Shown here one piece after another: positions 45,716 to 56,140 of a stretch of 64,000 nt of DNA. The stretch is from NCBI GenBank assembly GCA_030847615.1, contig JAUMIR010000001.1, positions 438,642,687-438,706,686 of the forward strand, given 5' to 3'. This DNA comes from Gambelia wislizenii (Eukaryota > Chordata > Lepidosauria > Squamata > Crotaphytidae). The translations under genes and the position numbers were made by a program. The notes beneath the pieces were generated by a model. That model was not told the DNA's origin. It made no database searches and saw only the letters and a program-made list of their open reading frames with translations. Within the stretch, counting starts at the first letter, position 1. Every line of letters starts with the position of its first letter.

Positions 45716-46264
45716 ATTTTTAACATGGGGGGGGGGAGTTGTTTCAGCCCTTTCCCCTTCCTCCCCTACCTACAAAAAAGGACATGTTGCCAAATATATT
45801 CTGACTATCCTCTGCCACTTTTTTGTGGTGACCATAATTTCCCTTCTCTCACACATACACGTGCATGCAATGCCCTGGAACAACACCAGGCCTGGGGTAT
45901 TGTGTGGGATGCAAAAACAGTCAAACAAGGACCAGTGAGCCTTCAGAATGTTGATGTGACAATTTGAGAAGGCAAAAAAATGGGAAAGGGAAGAGGAGAG
46001 GAGAAGATAAAGAAGAAATTTGCCTGATTATGGCTTTAACAGCTTGTTTTAAGTACTGTTGAAGCAAAGACTGAGGTTGCGGGAGTATGTATTCTGAGGG
46101 AATGAGCTTTGGGAAGAAGTGTTTTTTAAAAATAAAATCACCATCCTTGTTCAGTACAGGAACATTTCAAGAGAAAACAAAAAGGAAACCTCGTTTCCTC
46201 GTTTCTAGTCTCTAGAGTTCACTCTCTCTCTCCCTCCCCTCGCCACATACAATATTCTGGTCTA

Positions 46265-46337
<73 letters not shown>

Positions 46338-46753
46338 GTCACCTTTAGATAAGCCATTGCTACTCAGAAGAAGGCTGGTTTTCCACAGCCAGCAGCAGGC
46401 TGCAGAGAAACAGTTGTCACTGTTCCACATTATGGAGTGTGGCCAAACCTTTGGGCTTCTATATGCTTGATATATTGGTACATACCATTCACAATATTTC
46501 CTAGTTTAAGCAACATGACAGAAAGTTTGCCATTACCATTGCCATCTGTGAACTGGAGCAGGAGTAATGACAGCCCAAATTCCTCCAACTTGCTAAAACA
46601 GTGATTCTGAGGGAAGGGAAGTTGCATTGTACTAGACGTTTTTGCATTATTATTATTATTCTGTAATAATATGTCACTGGCAATGGGGCCTTGAAGTGCG
46701 CTTTGAACCTCTCACTCTACTCAACAATGTTTTTCACTTTTGTTTCTGTTCAG
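45716..46753. other. Intron stretch before the last exon, with a TC microsatellite
   Basis: No gene is seen. A long (TC)n run lies at 46269-46334. The acceptor TGTTTCTGTTCAG ends the stretch. Confidence 0.45.
46269..46334. repeat. (TC)n microsatellite
   Basis: About 33 uninterrupted TC dinucleotides, 420 bp before the last exon. The GA strand yields a misleading RERERE ORF. Confidence 0.95.
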
Positions 46754-48063
46754 AGGACAATGAAAATTCGAAGTCGGATGAGAAAGGAAACCAGTCAGAA
46801 AACAGTGAAGACCCCGAGTCAGATAGAAAGAAGTCTGGGAACCAGTCAGATAATGAAATGAACTGTAATGAAGATGGGAACAGCTCCAGCAACCAGGACA
46901 GCAGAGACAGTGATGACAGCTTTGAAAACTCTGACTTTGAGAATCAAAAGGCTCCTGAGGATAGTTTTGGCACTCTTGGCTCTATGCAGATCAAGGTAGA
47001 GCGCTATGTGGAGAGTGAATCAGATTTGCGGTTACAGAATTGTGAATCATTGACCTCAGACAGTGCCAAGGACTCGGACAGTGCAGGAGAAGTAAACGCC
47101 CAGTCTTCCAGCAAGCATCAAAAGAGAAAGAAAAGGAGGAAAAAGCAGAAAGGAGGCAGCATGACCCGCAGAAGGCTATCAAGCACCTCAAGCCCAAATG
47201 GACTTGATTCAGCATTGGTGGATCAGCCCCAGCTGCTCTCATCGCCAAACAGTGCCTCAGTGCTCAAAATCAAAACCGAGATCTCAGAACCTATCAATTT
47301 TGATAATGATAGCAGTATTTGGAATTACCCACCCAACAGGGAAATCTCAAGGAACGAATCGCCCTACAGTATGACCAAGCCCCCAAACTCAGAGCACTTC
47401 CCCTCCCCACAAGCCAGCAGTAGTTTACATGTTTCCATTCCAGACTCTGTTCTCACCCCACCGGGGACTGAAAATACTGCCAGCCGCAAATCTCAGTTCA
47501 GCACCTCATCCAACTCCGCCTTGGCTCCCGTATCCTCTGACCCTTTGTCACCACCTCTGTCCGCATCTCCACGGGACAAGCATCCAGGAGGCCCCAGCAC
47601 CTCCAACTCTTTGTTGTACACTGGGGATCTGGAAGCCCTCCAGAGGTTGCAGGCAGGCAATGTGGTCCTTCCTTTGGTTCACAGGGTAACTGGAACGCTT
47701 GCTGCCACCAGCACGGCTGCTCAGAGGGTCTATACCACTGGCACTATTCGGTATGCTCCAGCTGAAGTTACTTTAGCCATGCAGGGCAATCTCCTCCCCA
47801 ATACTCATGCTGTTAACTTTGTGGACGTTAACAGCCCCAGCTTTGGCCTCGATCCGAAAACACCAATGGAAATGCTCTACCACCACGTTCACCGACTCAA
47901 TATGTCAGGACCATTTGGAAGTGCTGTGAGCGCGGCCAGTCTGACCCAAATGCCTGCAGGGAATGTGTTCACAACTGCCGAAGGACTCTTCTCAACTCTT
48001 CCGTTTCCTGTGTACAGCAATGGTATTCATGCCGCACAGACACTGGAACGGAAGGAGGATTGA
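46754..48063 (+). CDS. NPAS3: NPAS3 last exon: C-terminal regulatory region
   Basis: About 435 residues from [16 protein letters not shown] to the stop TGA at 48061. Order: an acidic Ser/Asn-rich part; a basic cluster [13 protein letters not shown] (about 47113-47151) that looks like a nuclear localisation signal; two psi-K-x-E sites suited to SUMO, IKVE (about 46990) and IKTE (about 47270); a Pro/Ser-rich part; then the strongly conserved tail with [52 protein letters not shown] and the C-terminal [10 protein letters not shown]. The tail probably carries transactivation function, as in mammalian NPAS3. From memory the human protein has polyglycine runs that are absent here. The limits are TGTTCAG before 46754 and the natural stop; the frame joins the previous exon as GAG. 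Confidence 0.96.
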
Positions 48064-50795
48064 AATATGACCACATACTGTGTTCAGTGTTAAACTCTGA
48101 GGCATAGACTATATTTTAATTTAGACCTTTAATTCTAGCACTTTGAATTTGAGCAGGTCAGCTTATTCACTCAATATGATGGTCCCCATTTCATTCCCTT
48201 TCTCTTTAACTTGACTTATTCTTTAATGTAAAAGATATTTTTTTATTTTTGCCTTCAGAGAGCTGAAGTACCAGTTGCCTGCCATTTTGTCTTCTTCCAA
48301 GATGTGTATTTTTTCCTTTGCATCTTTATTAAGATGCCTTTAATATGTGTATGCCTCTGCCATAGAATACTCAGTGTTGTGGTAAAGAGATTTTAAAAGT
48401 GACAACCATTGGGTTTACTTCAGAACGATCTTGATATGATCAAGATTAAAAGAAACAAGCATAAAACAATGTGCCCTGTTTGACTAAGTCAAATGAAAGG
48501 GGATTTTTTGTTCCTAATTCCTTTAAAAAAATAGGGGATAGTATTTTAGAATTTTATGCAGAGTTTAATTCACTTTTTATGGTTAAGATTTTCTTACTTG
48601 CACATACAGTAATTTGGGTTCTTAAAAAGTTAATTTCTGGCCTGTGATTAGAATATTAAGAAGATGGACTAAATGTTAATTACAGAAACGTTAACTTAAT
48701 TTCTAAAACCATGGTGCTATCATTTATTAATCTGTAATGTCTTCACACAATATGCAGCTTGTGGGCTGGGATTTTTGAAAGGAATGTCTTCTGTGGTAGT
48801 CAGTAGTCCGGTGCTGCAGTCTCCTTGGTTAGTTAAGACAAAAGCCCTCATTAACATTTGCTGCAGGACTTAATTTTTTTACCTCCAAACTAACAAACAT
48901 AGCCTCATATTAAATTTATATGGATCTGGAAGCCTTTTTTTTTTTCATCTTGTGAAAGCATTTAAAAAAGAACGAGAAAACTCAGCTGAATTGACTTGAG
49001 GATCGTCTTCTTTTTTTCCCTTTTTTTTTTTAGTTGTGTATTGTTTCTCTCTGTTATATTTTATTTTTCTCAGTGTGACTGAGGCTAATTTTACAACTTC
49101 CAAATAACACTTCAGAGTAAGGAAATATATATATATATATATATATTATATTTAACATGTTTTTATTTTTTCATTTAATGTTATAGAGGGAAGGTTGTGT
49201 TTTTTATTTTTATTTTATTTTTGCTCATTGGTTTGTCTTTTGTAATCCCCCTCTCCTCCTTCTAGTGTTGAAGCCAATATGTTTTAACAGATGGGTTAAT
49301 AAGCTTGAAATAGATAACTGCAACTTAAAACTGCACATTAAGTAAAAACAGAAGAAAAGAAATCTCCTATTTTGTCTTTGTTGCCAGAAATCAATGTAGT
49401 GTCAAACACTCCAAATGACTGTCAAGTATAAATTCTTCTTCCACTCCATCTTTGGCAGCTGTTTGTTAAGGCATCTAATAACAGATGTGAGAACTGTAAT
49501 GTGTACAATGTGTAAGTGTCCTTGGCTGTCAGTCCCATTGCAGTTTCAATGTGTGTTACTATATGCAGTATATACTAAGCTAATGTAGTTGTTTTGTCCT
49601 TTGTCTTCTCTGTGCTTTATCTCTAGTCTGGAGTGGTAAAGTCCCATTCCTACAGTCCTAGTGAACCAGTGATTCTTGGGGGTTAGTGGTTTTTGTGTGG
49701 TGGCCTTCCTCTGTAATGTCACCTTATGCTGCTTCCACTGTCTGTATACCTTTTCATTTCTGCTGTTGCTTTGCTGTTGTGTAAACTCAGACCTTTCTTT
49801 CTTTCTTTCTCTCTCTCCCTCTCCCTCTCCCCACCCTCATTCCTTCACCCCTTTCTCCCCTCTTCCTCTCTCTTTTTCCATTCTCAGAGATAAAAAGACT
49901 CTTAACTAGCTCAAGGTTAATGGAGCCATTTTTTCCCCATAGAGGAATTCTGGGTATGCCTCACTCTTACCGTGTGTGTCACACAATGCACTGAAGAGTG
50001 ATACTCAGATATATTAAACAAAGTGATGCCATATAGCCTCAGTTTTAACATTTCCAGAGTCCCTTGTGCTCTAACTGTAAGTAGAGGGTGCATTTCTTTG
50101 GTTTTTCTCCCAAGTAGGTTAATGAAGTAATATAGAGAGAGCGATTTCAAGTGAGATAGAAAATCCTTTCAAAGGTCAACCAGCATGGTTTAAAAGGAAG
50201 CTGAGCTTATGACTGTGATATATACATACATATATATTTTTGCATATATGTACAGTGTTAATATATTTCAGCTCAGTGGTTCTCAACCATTTGGATAATA
50301 CACAGTGCTAAACCAGTCCAGCTGGTTTAGAATCTGAGAGATAGGTCTGAAAAGAGTGAAATGGAAGAATACCCCCAAAGGGTGTTGGAAGTCACAAATT
50401 TTGATAATGAAGTTTTAAAGGGTTAGATTTGAAGCATTTCAAAATAGATTTCAAAGGCAAGGGAAGCTGATTTGGGTTTACCTTTGGAAACTCTACTCTA
50501 GCTATTGAACAATCAAAGGAGTGCACCTATCAGCTACAATTTTTTAAAAAAACAGCTAGCCAGCTGTTGTTGTTTTATTTTATTTTTTTTATAAATGTTT
50601 CTGTGTTGTGTCAAAATGATTTCTGGTGATTTAAACTAACAGATAATCACAGCTGCTGTCTAAATCCATAGTGTTTAAAATTACAAAATGGAAAAAAAAA
50701 ACCTTCATTACCTGTGAAGACTGTGTCTGTGTTTTTAACTATTTCTTGTACAAATATATGAAATCTTTTATGAGGAGACTGGTGCCAAGTAGCTG

Positions 50796-50801
50796 AATAA
50801 A
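50796..50801 (+). terminator. NPAS3: Candidate proximal poly(A) signal
   Basis: AATAAA in AGCTGAATAAAGGGG; a T/GT-rich region follows (TTCTGTTCG). Use is not shown. Confidence 0.5.
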
Positions 50802-51116
50802 GGGGAAAGGGATTCTGTTCGTATAAATCTTAGCAGTGTTACCAACTCTACAATATATAAAAAAAATTAAAACGTTAAAAAATGACAGCTATGGTACATT
50901 TATTTTGTGTTAACCTAACTGAATCTAACTTTCTGAGTGCCTGGCTTATTCGAAACATTTTTTTTTTCATTGCTCATTGATAATGCTGCAAATCAGAAAT
51001 GTACATACTTCATTTACAACAGGGTTCTTTTTATACTTTTGTAGATTCTCATACATGTCATACATGGTTGTCTTTATGTAACTTAATTTTTTTCATCTTG
51101 CAGGTGCCATTTTCAT

Positions 51117-51122
51117 AATAAA
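51117..51122 (+). terminator. NPAS3: Candidate distal poly(A) signal
   Basis: AATAAA in TTCATAATAAACTTC, followed within 30 bases by a T-rich region with TTGTTA. The repeat-free 3' region ends near here, so I take it as the main end. Confidence 0.6.
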
Positions 51123-51140
51123 CTTCTCTTGGATTTGTTA

Positions 51141-52295
51141 CTATCTGGCATCATTTCTTTTACATATGATCATCCTGATTAATTAATGCTGGTAGTATTT
51201 GTTTGAGCAGGGTACCTTATTTAATCATTTTATTTTAAAAAAGCTAAACGCTAAAAAAAAAGAGGGCGTAACGAGATTATTTTTAAATCTTATGAGCTAT
51301 TAAGAACCTACATAGCTGCAGGCTAACAATGCTAATCCAAATACTACATTAAACGTGCCACCATCCTAAATTCTCAGCTACCCCAACTCATTATCATGTT
51401 GAGCATTTTATGCACATTATCAAAGCTGAATAACAGACCTGTAACATTAACAATTATCAATTATAAAAGGTGTGAATTTGTTTGGTGATTGCACACAAGG
51501 AGAAGGAAGTTTGCATACATTAATCACATTAAATGCAGTTTGTATTTTCATTTCTTATACCTGACATTGTTATAACCAAACTCTTCCGTCACTCATGCTC
51601 AATCCAGGTACTTGATCTGTTTTAACAACTCTCTTCCTTTGGACTGGAAAACAACTAAGGCATTGATTTCATATGTTTCCACTGGCCAGTGTTTCTGGCA
51701 ACTGAGGGCCGAAGAGTTTGCCAGTACACAGAACAGAAACCTTGACTTCAGAATAAAATCACATGGATGGCATAGGCCTCCAAACCCTGTGAAATGGTTG
51801 CTATTTAACAGAACAATAGCTGCCACCATGAAAAAAAGTTTGAATTTTATTTTCTTTTGAGATACTAGCAGATAGTGGCTTTGAGATGATTAACACTGGA
51901 AGTTAATATTTTGCTGTTTCACTCTTCTGATGTCTTGACATTCCACTGATTTGAACAATTTAATTTGTGTGCTTCTTTACACATTCTTTCTACACTGCAA
52001 TAAAGTAAGTATTGTAACTGGTGCTGATTAATGGCCAAAAAAATCTCAATTTTGTTATAAGAGAATACATTAGACAAGAAAACAATGAGGAATGTAATTT
52101 TGTGATTGGTGCATTATTATTTTTAGTTTATCTTATTATTTAACCCTGTTTAGCATACCCGTTCCCTAAGGGTATATCTATTACCACCTTTCCCCAGTTA
52201 ATCTGACAACTCTGTGAGGCAAGTTAGACCTGTAATGGCTGATCAAAGTCATTCAGTGGTGAAGTAGCCATTTGATCCTGATAATCCCTGCTATA
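51141..52295. other. Intergenic stretch
   Basis: No gene is seen. ORFs at 51599-51860 on both strands resemble nothing known. Confidence 0.4.
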
Positions 52296-52536
52296 GAGAG
52301 TCAGTGTGGTGTAGTGGTTTGAGTCCTGGAGTAGGACTCCAAGAACCCAGGGTTTGACTTCCTGTTCAGCCACAGAAATCCACTGGGTGACTTTGGGCAA
52401 GTCACACTCTCTCAGCCTTAAAGGAAGGCAATGGCAAGCCTTCTCTAAAGAAATCTTGCCAATAAAACCCCTTGATAGGGTCTCTTTTAGGGTCACCATG
52501 AGCCACAAATGACATGAAGACACATAACAGTAACAA
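52296..52536 (+). mobile_element. Sauria-type SINE, plus strand
   Basis: Head GTCAGTGTGGTGTAGTGGTT with box A, box B-like GGGTTTGACTTCC, then CACTGGGTGACTTTGGGCAA and GGAAGGCAATGGCAAGCC, and a tail of GGGTCACCATGAGCCACAAA with an ACAGTAACAA end. It has the same order as the inverted copy at 11091-11313. Confidence 0.75.
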
Positions 52537-53159
52537 ACACAATCCCTGCTATAAGGGCCCATAAACACACACCTATTTTGAGTATTGAGCCTAATGTGGA
52601 AATTTACATAGGTCATCAACACCTTCCCATGGATCAAGCTCAAGAAAAGCCTTTTCTGGTTTTTATCAGAAACGGATTGGTCTACCCTTGTGTTAAATGC
52701 AAAGCCACTTCTCTTTGTTCAGGTAAAAGCCTACATCCAATGTCCTTGTGCTATGTCTAAGAAGCAGCACAATTAACCTTTCGGCCCCTCCCATCAAAGC
52801 CCTTTGAACTGTTGAAAAGTGTGCCCTGGAATGTTTCTCAAACTTCTAGTCCACTAGAATAGGATTCAGGTTAGTGTTGGAATCCATGAGAGGTCAATAG
52901 GATTATGATTATGAACTGAAATCCTATATGACATTTTGCATAACATAAACTGCTGAAGGAGGCCTGGAGTCTGAGCAGCAAGAAGCCCCTAGACAAGACG
53001 CTCTGGGTCAAGCAGCTCTGAGAGAAAGAGGCCAAGATGGTGGCTGTGGGAGGACGCAAGGGGACGAAGCATGGGAAGCATGGAAAGAGGACTCAGCAGC
53101 AGAAATGTATGTTACAGAAAGCTGGATAGTAATAATTAATTAAATAGACACAGGAGCTA
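52537..53159. other. Intergenic stretch
   Basis: Nothing recognised. A GGCCAAGATGGTGGCTGTGG segment near 53030-53049 stands out as GC-rich but gives no credible frame. Confidence 0.4.
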
Positions 53160-54180
53160 ATAAGATGGTTGACCTGAGGGTGGTGGTGGCATGTTCTCAC
53201 TGCCAAAATGGAAAGTGGTAGTGCGTTTTTATTTAGCCCAGCACGTCATTGATGGAAGTATTAGGGTTAAGGTGTCAAACAACTACTGAGCAGCAGCGGT
53301 GGTGGTGGCGGTGGGGCGATCTTTCGGACAGCAGTGACACCATTGTTAATACTTGTTAGTACTGCACAGAGAGGGCAATGGTAAACCCCCTCTTGAAAAA
53401 CTTTTACCACCATATCATGAGACAATCCGAAGTGTAACAAGTTAGTGACAGGATTTGCTCAATAAGCTATTGAGGCAGAGCAGAGGGCAACTACAAGTAG
53501 CACTGTGGCTAATGACACAACAGGACTCAAGCCAAAAGAAAGTTGAGCTGTTGATGTACTCAGAAGTGGAAGGAAAGTCTGAAGCTGCACAGCACATATT
53601 ATAGGACCATGGAATGTGAGAAGCATGAATTAAGGGGAGCTAGACATAAAAATGTATAAACATTGTAATACTTGGGGTAAGCAATCTAAAATTGACAGGA
53701 ATGGGATATTTCAAGTCAGGTAATTACAGTGTTTTATTCAGGAAATGAAAAGATAGCAATAGCATTTATATTTCTATACTGCTTATCAGTGCAAAGCACC
53801 CCCTCAGCAGTTTACAATGTGTTGTTAATTGCCCCCAACAAGCTGGGTACTCATTTTACCGACCTATGGAAGGATGGAAGGCTGAGTCGACCTTGGAGCC
53901 CTGTAGGCTCAAACTCACAACACTGTGGCTACAGTACTGGCATTTAACCCCTGCACCACCAGGGCTCCTAGATAAGAAGAAATGGAGTGGTATTTATATG
54001 AGTAGAGATTTAGCAAAAGCAGTCAAAGGATATAATGCAAAGTCTGACTGAATCCTGTCAATAAGAATTCAGGGAAAACCCACCAATACAGTATAATTCA
54101 AGTTTATGCTTTAGCTACAGAAGCAGAAGAAAAAGAAATTGAAAGATTCTGTGAGGATCCCATCAGACCCCAATTCAAAC
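53160..54180 (+). mobile_element. BovB/RTE LINE fragment, interrupted by a SINE
   Basis: 53265-53440 matches the BovB leader region seen at 32259. Then the endonuclease reading appears in broken frames: ILGVSNLKLTGMG near 53670-53708, and after a SINE insertion AVKGYNAKSD and ILSIRIQGKPTNT near 54018-54090, both in the order of BovB ORF2. Stops and frameshifts are common. The left limit is approximate. Confidence 0.75.
53745..53972 (-). mobile_element. tRNA-derived SINE inserted in BovB
   Basis: Same family as 6508 and 45410: head TGGTGCAGGGGTTAAATGCC on the minus strand and body GGTCGGTAAAATGAGTACCC. It is shorter, with a truncated tail at the left. AGATA occurs on both sides and may be the target duplication. 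It splits the BovB endonuclease reading. Confidence 0.78.
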
Positions 54181-54205
54181 TGACAACAGTCTCTCTGTTT
54201 TCCCA

Positions 54206-56140
54206 TCACTTTGTGGATGATGGCCAGAGCTTAACCCTAGTTCCACCCCCAACAGCTTCGCAAAATCTCACCAAAACAGGGAGGTGAACTGGACACACAC
54301 CCCCATATGCTATGATTTTGGCGGGCATCCCATATAACCTGAAAATGTGCTGTACAAAGAGTTTAGCCAGTTGCTGAGTGGTAAGAAAGGATTTACACGC
54401 CACAAAATGCGCCTGTTTAGAAAACAGGTCCGTGACCACCCATATCACAATCTTTTTCCTACTCTTCAGCAAATCTACAATAAAGTCCATACTAATCACC
54501 TCCCAGGGCTGAGAGTGGGTAGGCAGAGACTGCAACATTCGTGGATGTTTGGCTCCCACTCTTTTGGACACAGCGCAAACAGGGCAAGCTTTTACATAGT
54601 CTTCCACATCCCACTTTAGCTTAGACCACCAAAACTGCCTCCTAAGCAGGTGCAGGGTTTTCACATATCCAAAATGCCCTGCTGTCTTAATGTCATGACA
54701 TTGAGCAAGTATCTGCCCCCTCAGCTCAGCTGGCACACAGTTGCGATCCCCCCAGACGGAGAGCCCCTCCTTCAAAGACACCTCTGAGGTGTGCTCACTA
54801 TACCAGAAGTCCTTGGACAAAGTTTCCTGTAACATTACTTGCAACCCAGGGTCTACGTTTTCTTTTGCAGGAGCTTTCTCTGAGTGGGTTTGACTTCTAG
54901 TCAGTATGGCCAATCCCAGCTGCTTTCGGGAGAACACAGTGTCCACCACCTCTGTCCTCTAGCTGTCATGCTGGGGTAATCTAGACATGGCATCTGTGAG
55001 GAAATTTTTATTTCCCAGAAGGTATTTAAGTTGTAAATTAAGACTAGTAGGCACAGGGTTTAAGGTTCCCCTCTGAGTCTTTCTGAAGCAGCACAGCCAC
55101 CATGACAACATCTGAGGCATCCACCTGCATCACAAAGGGTGCTGACAAATCTGGGTGTTTAAGGATGGGCTAAGAGGTGAACAGTTTCTTTAATAGATCA
55201 AATGCTTGTTGGCACTCAAGATTCCATTTGATCCGGCAAGAGGGCTTCTGTGCCTCCCCTACATTTTTTGTTTTTTTAGTTTTCAACAAGTCCATGAGGG
55301 GGGTGGCCACCTGCGCAAAATTTGGAATAAATTGACAAAAGAAGTTTGACAATCCTATGAAACACTGTGGTTGCCTTTGTGTTTTGGGGGGCTCCACCCC
55401 AAAACATACTGGAACCAGTACCCCCTAGTATAAGAACTCATGGAGGACTTCATTAATCAGATGCATGGACATGTCTGCCACGCCACTCAAACCAAAGATC
55501 ATGACAAGGCATTCAAAGGATCCCAGTTAACATTTAAATGCAGTCTTCCTCTCATCCCCCTCCTTGATGCACCCCCAAAAGTACGCCTCTCTCCAGTCCA
55601 GCATGTTAAAAATCTTCCCTTTGCCTAGATGAGCAAGTAGATCTTTCATCGGGGCAGGGGGTATTGGTTTGATACACATACTGCATTGAGGCCCCTGTAA
55701 TCAGTACATAGTCTTAAAGACCCATCCTTTTTCTTTCAAAATAAGACTGGGGCCCCCAGAGAAGAGGTGGCAGGTCGAATGAAGCCACACACTAAGTTCT
55801 TGTCTACAAAGTCTCTCAAAGACTCTAATTCTGTAGGAGTCATGGAGTATAGCTTGGACTTGAGTAACAGCCCAGGCACTAGTTTGATCGCACAGTCTGA
55901 GGGCCAATGCAGAAGTAACATGTCTGACTCCCATTCCAAAAAGACCTCTTTGTACTCCACTGGCAGCCCTGTTACCTCAGGCACAGTTGTCAAGGTTACA
56001 AAACAAGCTTGGCCAGACCCCTTCCCAGGGCTATTACTCACTGCCCTCATTACTTGAGCCTCAGCAGCCATCTCACTCAGAGGAAGGGCTCTTTTCCCTT
56101 TCATTCTCCCCCTCTTTGGCAATGCTCGTGCTGGCAAATG
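54206..56140 (-). mobile_element. Ty3/gypsy-type LTR retrotransposon pol remnant
   Basis: On the minus strand, in order: RT start (GLPVEYKEVFLEWE, then KKKDGSLRLCTDYRGLN near 55700), RT motif A LDWREAY near 55600, LGSFECLVMIFGLS near 55520, an RNase H part ([12 protein letters not shown] near 55130) and an integrase ORF at 54949-54206. The integrase has the HHCC zinc site (H..H..CPVC) and two catalytic aspartates (SMDFIVD and VVTDLFSK), but it ends before the glutamate. The RT YLDD box is missing where a deletion joins RT to the connection region at about 55400. No LTR or gag was found. Stops at several CpG sites mark old decay. Confidence 0.85.

Larger units (their letters stand above)
48064..51140 (+). 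other. NPAS3: NPAS3 3' UTR
   Basis: About 3.1 kb after the stop, AT-rich and free of recognised transposons, in contrast to the sequences on either side; a constrained UTR would look like this. It contains an (AT)n run near 49128-49150, a CTTT/CTCTCC pyrimidine run near 49796-49860 and many T-rich and ATTTA-like stretches. The end is set by the last good poly(A) signal at 51117; the transcript end itself is inferred. Confidence 0.7.

Noticed and set aside
46212..46430. Minus ORF with a long Arg-Glu repeat
   Set aside because: It is the translation of the (TC)n microsatellite.
46642..46753. Upstream extension of the last NPAS3 exon to an in-frame ATG at 46642
   Set aside because: A clear polypyrimidine tract and CAG acceptor end at 46753, and the frame joins exactly from 45009 as GAG; the extension is intron.
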